From: an uncultured Paraprevotella sp.
GTDB taxonomy: Bacteria > Bacteroidota > Bacteroidia > Bacteroidales > Bacteroidaceae
Assembly: GCA_910584955.1 (NCBI GenBank)
Contig: CAJUDC010000072.1
Coordinates: 1-12,995 of the forward strand
DNA length: 12,995 nucleotides
Direction: 5' to 3'
Under the pieces are notes generated by a model. That model worked only from the letters and a program-made list of their open reading frames with translations, was not told the DNA's origin and made no database searches. Of the stretch, positions 7,001 to 12,995 are shown in pieces. Both the position numbers and the translations under genes were made by a program. The number at the start of each line of letters is the position of its first letter. The stretch's first letter is position 1.

Positions 7001-7008
7001 TATCTTTG
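7001..7008 (+). promoter_or_regulatory. -7 element for the PL11-GH97 unit
   Basis: TATCTTTG matches TAnnTTTG and predicts a leader of about 35 bases before ATG 7050. It lies 13 bases from the oppositely facing -7 element, so each promoter's -33 region falls on the other's -7. No clear -33 TTTG is present, which suggests dependence on an activator. Confidence 0.62.
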
Positions 7009-7049
7009 TGTGATTGTTTCCTTTTGTTAATAAAGATAAATCGGCTTAC

Positions 7050-9008
7050 ATGATGATAAAAGATGTCCGGCTATATAACATCTGTTTATGGATGATGGGA
7101 TTTCTGTTGGGTGTGCCGGGGGTGTTTCCGTTGGTAGCGCAACCCCGCTATCGGCTGGCAGACATGAAGATGGAGACGCTCAACCGGGGCGTAGTGGCCG
7201 TTCGCGCTTCGGCGGATTCGGTAGCGGTAAGCTGGCGTTATCTGTCCTCCGATCCGCCAAAGGCGGCTTTTCATGTGTATCGCGACGGCAGGAGGGTCAG
7301 CCGTAAACCGGTGAGGCGAACCACCTTGTTTTATGATTATAATCCTTCCGATGCGGCAGCCTGTTACGAGGTGCGGCCCGTGTCCCGTCGGAAGAGTGGT
7401 GCGACCGGCCTTCCCGGACGGTGGGTATTGCCCGCAAAGGCGCCGGTGGGGTATGTACAGATTCCGTTGTCTGTGCCTGCTCCCGTCACGATGCCCGATG
7501 GCACGGTGTGCGCATATACGGCCAACGATGCCTCGGTGGCGGATCTGGACGGCGACGGAGAACTGGAAGTGGTGCTGAAATGGGATCCCACCAATTCGAA
7601 GGATAACTCGCACAGTGGTTTCACGGGAAATGTATTGCTGGATGCATACAAGTGGGACGGGACGCAGCTGTGGCGTATTGATCTGGGGCGAAACATTCGT
7701 GCCGGTGCGCATTACACCCAGTTTATGGTCTACGACCTGGACGGCGACAGTCGGGCGGAGGTGGTGATGAAAACGGCGGACGGAACGGTGGACGGGAAGG
7801 GCCGGGTGATAGGGGACCCGCAAGCCGACTATCGGAAGGGAGCGCCGAAGGGGGCTGCAGCCGAGGACGACGGACGGAAGCGGCAAGGCCGTGTGGGATA
7901 CGTGGCGGAAGGACCGGAATTTCTGACGGTGTTCGACGGACTGACCGGCGCTGCCCTGCAAACGGTGGACTATACGCCTCCGCGAGGTGACATCCGCGCC
8001 TGGGGCGACGGTTATGCCAACCGCAGCGAGCGCTATCTGGCCGCAGTGGCCTATCTGGACGGTGTGCACCCCAGTGTGGTGATGTGCCGGGGATATTATA
8101 CCCGCTCCGTGTTGGCTGCTTACGACTGGGACGGGCGGGAACTGGCGCTCCGTTGGGTCTTTGATACGGAAAAGCCCGGCAACGAAGCTTATGCCGGACA
8201 AGGGAATCACAACCTGCGCGTGGCGGATGTGGACGGCGACGGATGTGACGAAATCACCTACGGCTCCTGTTGCATCGACCACGACGGCCGGGGACTTTAC
8301 CACACGGGGATGGGACACGGCGATGCCTTGCATCTGACGGCTTTTTCCCCCGATAGCGACAGGTTGCAAGTGTGGGACTGTCATGAAAACAAACGCGACG
8401 GAACCGATTTCCGTGATGCGGCCACGGGAAAGGTGCTCTATAAACTTCCTTCCGGTAAGGACGTGGGCCGTTGCATGGCCGCCGATATAGATCCGACGAA
8501 TCGCGGACTGGAGATGTGGTCGACCGCCTCGGGAGGAATACGTAATATAAAAGGAGAGATTGTGAATGCCTCGCCCAAAGAGCTGCCGGTGAACATGGCG
8601 GTGTGGTGGGACGGCGATCTGCTCCGCGAGATGCTGGACCGGGAGTGTATCAGCAAGTACAATTGGAATACCGGTGTCTGTGAGCCGGTTCTGTTTTTGG
8701 AGGGATGCCGGTTTAACAACGGTACCAAGAGCAATCCCTGCTTGCAAGGCGACGTGCTGGGCGATTGGCGCGAAGAGGTGCTTGTACGCACCGAAGACAG
8801 CCGTTATCTCCGGCTCTATGTGTCAACGCTGCCTACCGGTTACCGTTTTCATACCTTCTTGCAGGATCCGGTCTACCGGCTTAGTCTGGTCACACAGAAC
8901 GTGAGCTATAACCAGCCCACCCAGCCCGGTTTTTATCTGGGGGCGGAACTGGAAGGATCGGGCAAGACCTTCCGGGGCTATCGGTTCGGTCGGAAGAGAA
9001 AGCGTTGA
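7050..9008 (+). CDS. Secreted rhamnogalacturonan lyase, polysaccharide lyase family 11
   Basis: PL11 enzymes cleave the rhamnose-galacturonate backbone of pectic rhamnogalacturonan-I by beta-elimination. The 652-residue product has a signal peptide (hydrophobic about 11-30, probable cleavage near VAQ), then a small beta-sandwich N-terminal domain (about 31-125). The long beta-propeller catalytic domain follows. It carries calcium-loop motifs of the DxDGD type at 165-169 (DLDGD), 229-233 (DLDGD) and 393-397 (DVDGD), as well as the family-typical GNHNLRVADVDGDG and GMGHGDALH segments and the late LGDWREEVLVR. The sequence does not say whether it is an endo- or exo-lyase. ATG 7050, or 7053 next to it, is preferred; the frame also opens at a TTG (7014), but that sits at the predicted transcription start. 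It is the first gene of a probable operon with the GH97 gene 46 bases downstream and lies in the periplasm or on the surface. Confidence 0.93.
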   Translation: MMIKDVRLYNICLWMMGFLLGVPGVFPLVAQPRYRLADMKMETLNRGVVAVRASADSVAVSWRYLSSDPPKAAFHVYRDGRRVSRKPVRRTTLFYDYNPSDAAACYEVRPVSRRKSGATGLPGRWVLPAKAPVGYVQIPLSVPAPVTMPDGTVCAYTANDASVADLDGDGELEVVLKWDPTNSKDNSHSGFTGNVLLDAYKWDGTQLWRIDLGRNIRAGAHYTQFMVYDLDGDSRAEVVMKTADGTVDGKGRVIGDPQADYRKGAPKGAAAEDDGRKRQGRVGYVAEGPEFLTVFDGLTGAALQTVDYTPPRGDIRAWGDGYANRSERYLAAVAYLDGVHPSVVMCRGYYTRSVLAAYDWDGRELALRWVFDTEKPGNEAYAGQGNHNLRVADVDGDGCDEITYGSCCIDHDGRGLYHTGMGHGDALHLTAFSPDSDRLQVWDCHENKRDGTDFRDAATGKVLYKLPSGKDVGRCMAADIDPTNRGLEMWSTASGGIRNIKGEIVNASPKELPVNMAVWWDGDLLREMLDRECISKYNWNTGVCEPVLFLEGCRFNNGTKSNPCLQGDVLGDWREEVLVRTEDSRYLRLYVSTLPTGYRFHTFLQDPVYRLSLVTQNVSYNQPTQPGFYLGAELEGSGKTFRGYRFGRKRKR

Positions 9009-9054
9009 AGAAGAAACGAAATAGTGTTTATATACCTTATTTAATAGTGTAATT

Positions 9055-11070
9055 ATGAAAATGCAAGGGATGAAAGGCCGGCTGGCGACTTTATTGTTGA
9101 CCGTCGGAGTGTGGAATGGTCCGGGAGCCGCGACAGGAGTGTCGGCACAGGAAAAAAGCATACCGGCAATAACGGTAACCAGTCCTGACGGACAGACGTA
9201 TCTGGATGTGAACCTGAAGGACGGGAAATTGCTGTACAGTGCCGGCTATTACCGGTGTGAAAAGAAAGACACGGCGCGGGTGGTCCTGCTGGAGGATTCA
9301 CCGTTGGGATTATACACCAATATCGGCGACTTTTCGAAGAATCTGGTTTGGAAGAAACATGTTTCGGGACAAAAGCAGCACACGTACAGCCTGAGGCAGT
9401 CGAAAGCCAGTCGGGTGAATTACGAGGCCCGTACGCTGGAAGTGGAGGTGTCGAACGACCGTAAGCAGACCTTCTTTGTAGAGTTTGAAGTGAGCAACGC
9501 CAATATCGCCTACCGTTACCGTATCCCCATGCAGGGCGAGACGGCGGCCATTGTCGTGAACGGCGAGGCTACCGGTTTCGACTTCCCGCAGCAGACCACT
9601 ACGTTCCTATGCCCGCAGTCCGACCCCATGATAGGATGGAAGCGGACCAAGCCGAGTTACGAGGAAGAGTATACGCCCGACGAAGCGATGGGTACGCCGT
9701 CGAGATACGGGCGCGGCTACACGTTCCCTTGCCTGTTCCGGGTAGGTGACGACGGTTGGGTGTTGGTCAGCGAGACGGGTGTTGACGGTAATTATTGCGG
9801 TTCCCACTTGAGCGAAGGTACTCCCGAAGGCCTTTATACCGTGGCTTTCCCGATGGAGGGAGAGAACAACGGTTTCGGCAGCACCGGTGCGCAGTTCGGG
9901 CTTCCGGGTGCCACGCCGTGGCGCACGCTGACCTTGGGACGTACGCTTGCCCCTGTGGTGGAGACTACGATACCTTTTGATGTGGTGGAACCGCTTTACG
10001 AACCTTCCGTCGACTATCAGGGAGGACGGTCCACATGGTCGTGGATTCTCTGGCAGGATGCGAGCATTGTGTATGAAGATCAGAAGACATTTATCGACCT
10101 GGCCGCCGAACTGGGTTGGGAGTATTGCCTTATCGACGGAGGCTGGGAGACGAACATCGGGCGGCCGCGCATGGAGGAATTGTTTGCCTATTGCAAGCAG
10201 AAGGGGATTCATCCCTTTGTGTGGTACAATTCCAACGGAGGGTGGAATGATGCGCCTCAATGCGCCAAACAGCGTATGTACAACCCGATTGTACGCAAGA
10301 AGGAAATGAAATGGCTGCGCGACCACGGGGTGAAGGGGATTAAGGTGGACTTCTTTGCCGGCGACAAGCAGGAGACGATCCGCCTGTACGAAGCGATATT
10401 GAGCGATGCGAACGATTACGGCATACAGGTGATCTTCCACGGCTGTACCCTGCCTCGCGGATGGGAACGCATGTACCCCAACTATTGTTCCAGTGAGGCT
10501 GTGCTGGCCAGTGAGAACTTGGTGTTCAACCAGCATTTTGATGATGCCGAGGCCTTCAATGCCTGTCTGCATCCCTTTATCCGCAACGCCGTGGGTAGCA
10601 TGGAGTTCGGCGGCACGATTCTGAACCGACGGCTGAACCGGGGAAACAACGGCGGCACGACGCGTCGCACTACCGATATTTTCCAACTGGCTACGGCCAT
10701 AGCTTTCCAGAGCAGTGTGCAGAATTTTGCGCTGGCTCCCAACAACCTGACGGAACAGCCGGCCTTTGAGATTGATTTCATGAAGAAGGTGCCTACACAG
10801 TGGGACGAAGTGAAGTTTATCGACGGCTATCCGGGGCTTTATGTGGTGATGGCCCGCCGGGTCGGGGAGCGCTGGTTTGTTGCGGCTATGAATGCGGAAC
10901 CTACGGAAAAGAAATGCAAGGTGAACCTGCCGATGCTGGCCGGAAAAACCGTGACATATTATCACGACGGAAAAGACGGTACGCCGCAGAGCAAGACGGT
11001 TAAGATCGGCAAGAACGGTGATTTTGTGCTGACCGTCCCCACCAACGGAGGAGCGATACTGGCCCTGTAG
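9055..11070 (+). CDS. Glycoside hydrolase family 97, probable retaining alpha-galactosidase
   Basis: The 671-residue product has a signal peptide ending near VSAQ (about 29-32), an N-terminal beta-sandwich (about 38-310), a TIM-barrel catalytic domain (about 320-580) and a C-terminal beta-domain. Family hallmarks include WSWILWQD, LIDGGWE, GIKVDFFAGD and YPNYCSSEAVLASEN. GH97 splits into inverting enzymes (SusB type, Glu base) and retaining ones with an Asp nucleophile. Here D432 in KVDFF occupies the nucleophile position. E481 and E487 are spaced as the acid/base and calcium-binding glutamates of the characterised Bacteroides thetaiotaomicron alpha-galactosidase BtGH97b are, as I recall them. 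That points to a retaining alpha-galactosidase, although alpha-L-arabinopyranose or other alpha-linked sugars cannot be excluded. It follows the pectin lyase without an intervening promoter, so it likely trims side chains of the same polymer. In-frame ATGs at 9061 and 9070 are possible alternative starts. Confidence 0.92.
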   Translation: MKMQGMKGRLATLLLTVGVWNGPGAATGVSAQEKSIPAITVTSPDGQTYLDVNLKDGKLLYSAGYYRCEKKDTARVVLLEDSPLGLYTNIGDFSKNLVWKKHVSGQKQHTYSLRQSKASRVNYEARTLEVEVSNDRKQTFFVEFEVSNANIAYRYRIPMQGETAAIVVNGEATGFDFPQQTTTFLCPQSDPMIGWKRTKPSYEEEYTPDEAMGTPSRYGRGYTFPCLFRVGDDGWVLVSETGVDGNYCGSHLSEGTPEGLYTVAFPMEGENNGFGSTGAQFGLPGATPWRTLTLGRTLAPVVETTIPFDVVEPLYEPSVDYQGGRSTWSWILWQDASIVYEDQKTFIDLAAELGWEYCLIDGGWETNIGRPRMEELFAYCKQKGIHPFVWYNSNGGWNDAPQCAKQRMYNPIVRKKEMKWLRDHGVKGIKVDFFAGDKQETIRLYEAILSDANDYGIQVIFHGCTLPRGWERMYPNYCSSEAVLASENLVFNQHFDDAEAFNACLHPFIRNAVGSMEFGGTILNRRLNRGNNGGTTRRTTDIFQLATAIAFQSSVQNFALAPNNLTEQPAFEIDFMKKVPTQWDEVKFIDGYPGLYVVMARRVGERWFVAAMNAEPTEKKCKVNLPMLAGKTVTYYHDGKDGTPQSKTVKIGKNGDFVLTVPTNGGAILAL

Positions 11071-11094
11071 CCGAAAAGCGGAACGAGAGATAAG

Positions 11095-11148
11095 GGAAGC
11101 CGCCTTCAGTCGGGAAAGTAAAAAGACTTTCCGCTGAAGGCGGCTTCC
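11095..11148. terminator. Long hairpin at the convergent ends of GH97 and ogt
   Basis: GGAAGCCGCCTTCAG (11095-11109) pairs perfectly with CTGAAGGCGGCTTCC (11134-11148), and inside it GGAAAGT (11113-11119) pairs with ACTTTCC (11126-11132) around an AAAAAG loop. It begins 24 bases after the GH97 stop and overlaps the last 14 codons of ogt. No T-run follows directly on either strand, so it may act as a 3'-end stabiliser or transcription barrier as much as an intrinsic terminator. Confidence 0.7.
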
Positions 11149-11594
11149 ATGTGTAACAGGCTGCTTTTTAACTCCAGTCCGCCGGCATATCCCGTCAGTC
11201 GTCCGTTCTTGCCGATAACCCGATGGCAGGGCACTACGACGGGCAGCGGATTGCTGTGATTGGCCATGCCCACCGCCCGGACGGCCTTCTGCCGTCCGAT
11301 GTGCAGGGCGATGTCGGAGTAAGAGGCGGTCTCACCGTAAGGAATCTCTTGCAGGGCCCTCCACACGGCTTGCTGGAAAGGTGTGCCTTTCGGACGAAGC
11401 GGCAGATGGAATTTCCGTAGTTTCCCCTCGAAGTAAGCCGTTAGTTGCCGGCGGCTTTCCAGCAGTAAGGGGGTGCTTTTTTCGCGTATGTCCGGGACGG
11501 TGTCCCACGTTACGGCAACAAGGTGTTCGTTGCGTTCGGTCAGCGTGAGTGGTCCGAAGGGAGATTCGCAGACGAGGTGATAGACGGTGTCCAT
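11106..11594 (-). CDS. ogt: Methylated-DNA--protein-cysteine S-methyltransferase
   Basis: This suicide repair protein moves the alkyl group from O6-methylguanine or O4-methylthymine to its own cysteine. At 162 residues it is the short Ogt-type form without an Ada regulatory domain. The acceptor is C123 in VVVPCHRVIGKNG, with the preceding NHSNPLP, the DNA-binding helix IPYGETASYSDIA (84-96) and the arginine finger R106 in KAVRAVG. The C-terminal GYAGGLELKSSLL also fits. The gene begins 19 bases after the asnA stop on the same strand, so it is probably the second gene of that operon. Its last 14 codons lie inside the long hairpin shared with the GH97 end. Confidence 0.95.
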   Translation of the reverse strand: MDTVYHLVCESPFGPLTLTERNEHLVAVTWDTVPDIREKSTPLLLESRRQLTAYFEGKLRKFHLPLRPKGTPFQQAVWRALQEIPYGETASYSDIALHIGRQKAVRAVGMANHSNPLPVVVPCHRVIGKNGRLTGYAGGLELKSSLLHMEAAFSGKSFYFPD

Positions 11595-11613
11595 AGACTG
11601 TGAAGAGGCTGTT

Positions 11614-12651
11614 TCAGATCAGGCTCATGCCGGCGGCGTGGCACTCCTTCCGCATTTCGGAGGGCCATATACTGGATTGCGTCTCGCCGATATGGGCTTT
11701 GTGCAGTAATATCATGCACAGACGGCTCTGGCCGATACCGCCGCCGATGGATAAGGGCAGGCTGCCTTCCAACAGGCGCTTGTGGAAGTACAGTTCCTTG
11801 CGGTCTTCCTTTCCGCTTGACTTCAACTGGCGCAGCAAGGCTTCCTCATCCACGCGGATACCCATCGAGGACAGTTCGATGGAGCGGTTCAGCAACGGAT
11901 ACCAGATGAGCAGATCACCGTTCAGTCCGGCCAGCCCGTCACCGGTAGGTGTGGAGTAATCATCATAGTCGGGGGCGCGCAGGTCGTGTTCCTGTCCATT
12001 GCTCAACTTGCCTCCGATGCCGATGATAAACACGGCGCCGTACGCCTTGCAGATGGCATGCTCGCGCTCTTTGGGCGAAAGGTCCGGGTAGCGTTGCAGC
12101 AGTTCTTCGGCATGGATAAAGTATACGTCCTCGGGCAAAAACGCCTGTAGTTGCGGGTATGTCTCGCAGATATAGAATTCGGTGCGGAGGATGGCCGAAT
12201 AGATGCCCCGTACAATCTTCTTGAGGTAATCCACATTTCTGTTCTTCGCCAGGATCACCCGTTCCCAGTCCCACTGGTCCACATAGAGCGAGTGCAGGTT
12301 GTCCATCTCTTCATCGGCCCGTATGGCGTTCATGTCGGTGATGATGCCGTATCCCGGAGCAATGTTGTATTCGGCCAGCGTCACCCGTTTCCATTTGGCC
12401 AGTGAATGCACCACCTCGGCCGGTGCGTCTTCCATATCCTTGATAGGAAATGTCACGGGGCGTTCCACGCCGTTCAGGTCGTCGTTCATGCCCAAGCCTT
12501 TCAGCACAAACAGAGGAGCGGTGACGCGTCGCAGGCGCAACTCCGTGGAGATACTGCTCAGAAAAAAGTCTTTGATCTTCTTGATGCCTAATTCGGTTTG
12601 CTTCAAATCAAGCAGAGAATGATAATTATCAGGTTTTATCAGATTGCTCAT
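11614..12651 (-). CDS. asnA: Aspartate--ammonia ligase (asparagine synthetase A)
   Basis: AsnA makes asparagine from aspartate, ammonia and ATP in the cytoplasm and has a class II aminoacyl-tRNA synthetase fold. The 345 residues are close to the family's roughly 330. Typical segments are LFVLKGLGMNDDLNG (47-61) followed by RPVTFPI (64-70), HSLAKWKR (82-89), the SLYVDQWDWE stretch (121-130), and LRAPDYDDYS (224-233). Others are GLNGDLLIWYP (242-252), ELSSMGIRVDEE (259-270) and the motif-3-like SIGGGIGQSRL (301-311) with R310. The start is the ATG directly before SNLIKP, about 36 bases below a well-placed promoter. The gene leads an apparent operon with ogt. Having the ammonia-dependent rather than the glutamine-dependent enzyme fits an ammonia-rich gut niche (inference). 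Confidence 0.97.
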   Translation of the reverse strand: MSNLIKPDNYHSLLDLKQTELGIKKIKDFFLSSISTELRLRRVTAPLFVLKGLGMNDDLNGVERPVTFPIKDMEDAPAEVVHSLAKWKRVTLAEYNIAPGYGIITDMNAIRADEEMDNLHSLYVDQWDWERVILAKNRNVDYLKKIVRGIYSAILRTEFYICETYPQLQAFLPEDVYFIHAEELLQRYPDLSPKEREHAICKAYGAVFIIGIGGKLSNGQEHDLRAPDYDDYSTPTGDGLAGLNGDLLIWYPLLNRSIELSSMGIRVDEEALLRQLKSSGKEDRKELYFHKRLLEGSLPLSIGGGIGQSRLCMILLHKAHIGETQSSIWPSEMRKECHAAGMSLI

Positions 12652-12692
12652 TTTGCTATTTGTTTTTTATCAATGGCTTTACATTTGGTCTG

Positions 12693-12700
12693 CAAATATA
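12693..12700 (-). promoter_or_regulatory. -7 element for the asnA-ogt operon
   Basis: The minus strand reads TATATTTG, an exact TAnnTTTG match, 41 bases before the asnA start. The region upstream is A/T-rich but has no clear -33 TTTG. The predicted leader is about 36 bases. Confidence 0.6.
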
Positions 12701-12784
12701 CATCATTTTATTAAAAAGACAGGATGGAAAGCCCGGAAATAGCGAAATGATTTTTTCATCATTCATATATTTTTTGTCGTTTCA

Positions 12785-12814
12785 TTGCACTTTCCATTTT
12801 TTTTATTACTTTTG
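12785..12814 (+). promoter_or_regulatory. Promoter of the tRNA-Arg gene
   Basis: A -33 core TTG (12785-12787) and a -7 element TACTTTTG (12807-12814) are separated by 19 bases, the usual Bacteroidetes spacing. Transcription would begin near 12820, a few bases before the mature tRNA. Confidence 0.68.
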
Positions 12815-12826
12815 CACCGTCTTTAA

Positions 12827-12900
12827 GGCTCCGTAGCTTAGTTGTATAGAGCGTCAGATTCCGGTTCTGAAGGTCCTGGGTTAGAGTCCCAGCGGGGTCA
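12827..12900 (+). tRNA. tRNA-Arg (anticodon CCG)
   Basis: The 74 bases fold into a full cloverleaf. The acceptor arms GGCTCCG (12827-12833) and CGGGGTC (12893-12899) pair with two G-U wobbles. The D stem is GCTT/GAGC, and the anticodon stem TCAGA/TCTGA (12854-12858, 12866-12870) closes the loop TTCCGGT. The T stem is CTGGG/CCCAG. The anticodon CCG (12861-12863) reads the arginine codon CGG. The discriminator base is A12900 and CCA is not encoded. Two usually invariant positions deviate: the T loop is TTAGAGT instead of TTCRANN (A56), and the D loop has T where G19 is expected. These two may pair with each other. Confidence 0.93.
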
Positions 12901-12904
12901 CTGC

Positions 12905-12934
12905 GGGGAGTTACCACGGTAGCTCCCCTTTTTT
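12905..12934 (+). terminator. Intrinsic terminator of tRNA-Arg
   Basis: GGGGAGTTACC (12905-12915) pairs with GGTAGCTCCCC (12918-12928) over 11 positions with one wobble and an AC apex (the closing C-G pair likely opens). A run of six T follows. It begins 5 bases after the tRNA, so the tRNA is a single-gene unit. Confidence 0.9.
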
Positions 12935-12995
12935 GTATCCCTTTTTGAACAACTCCCGGAGGATGGGAATATACGATGTGCCCTAGGCCGGAGCA

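Noticed and set aside
7086..8747. A 553-codon open frame antisense to the PL11 gene.
   Set aside because: It has no recognisable domain, no promoter or ribosome site, and lies wholly within a clear PL11 gene. Long antisense frames are common in G+C-rich coding DNA.
9607..10965. A 452-codon open frame antisense to the GH97 gene.
   Set aside because: Its His/Arg/Pro-rich composition looks like a reverse shadow of coding sequence, and the sense strand encodes an unmistakable GH97 enzyme.
12935..12995. A possible C-terminal end of a minus-strand gene at the right edge (a frame reading like SYIPILRELFKKGYKKGELPW).
   Set aside because: A TAG interrupts this frame within the window, and its end would lie inside the tRNA terminator. 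There is too little sequence to support a gene, so the edge is left unassigned.
1..12995. Mobile elements, CRISPR arrays or a tRNA-linked integration site.
   Set aside because: No transposase or integrase coding sequence, no regularly spaced repeats, and no repeat of the tRNA 3' end were found in the window.

Overview
The window looks like a chromosomal segment of a member of the Bacteroidales, probably Bacteroidaceae, with moderate to high G+C in its genes. The evidence is the Bacteroidetes-type -7 promoter element (TAnnTTTG) ahead of five transcription units, the near absence of Shine-Dalgarno sequences, a Bacteroidales-type DnaA and AsnA, a SPOR-tailed amidase paired with an MCE protein, and secreted PL11 and GH97 polysaccharide enzymes. 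The tRNA gene also lacks an encoded CCA.

Layout from left to right. The window opens inside a nitroreductase-family gene (+) whose reading frame carries a stop at 25-27, so it is probably interrupted. It converges on dnaA (-) across a shared hairpin terminator. The 352-base gap behind dnaA holds one exact DnaA box and a large nested inverted repeat that should end the next transcript. Next comes a two-gene minus-strand envelope operon: a periplasmic N-acetylmuramoyl-L-alanine amidase with a SPOR tail, then an MCE/MlaD-like protein. A 351-base gene-free region follows, carrying three successive inverted repeats, a 21-base-period direct repeat and the terminator of the next gene.

The middle is a divergent pair. 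A TonB-dependent receptor of BtuB-like architecture reads left, and a rhamnogalacturonan lyase (PL11) followed by a GH97 glycosidase (probably a retaining alpha-galactosidase) reads right. Their -7 elements are only 13 bases apart and interleaved. The two enzymes would cut the rhamnogalacturonan-I backbone of pectin and remove alpha-linked side-chain sugars. No SusC/SusD pair or regulator lies next to them, so this is not a full polysaccharide utilisation locus within the window.

The right end has a minus-strand asnA-ogt operon (asparagine synthesis and alkylated-DNA repair), which converges on the GH97 gene through a 15-bp-stem hairpin overlapping the end of ogt. After it comes a plus-strand tRNA-Arg(CCG) with its own promoter and a strong intrinsic terminator. 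I found no mobile element, CRISPR array or clearly new multi-gene system. The most unusual signals are the tRNA with an apparent U19:A56 swap of the near-universal G19:C56 pair, the structured orphan intergenic region, and the interleaved divergent promoters.
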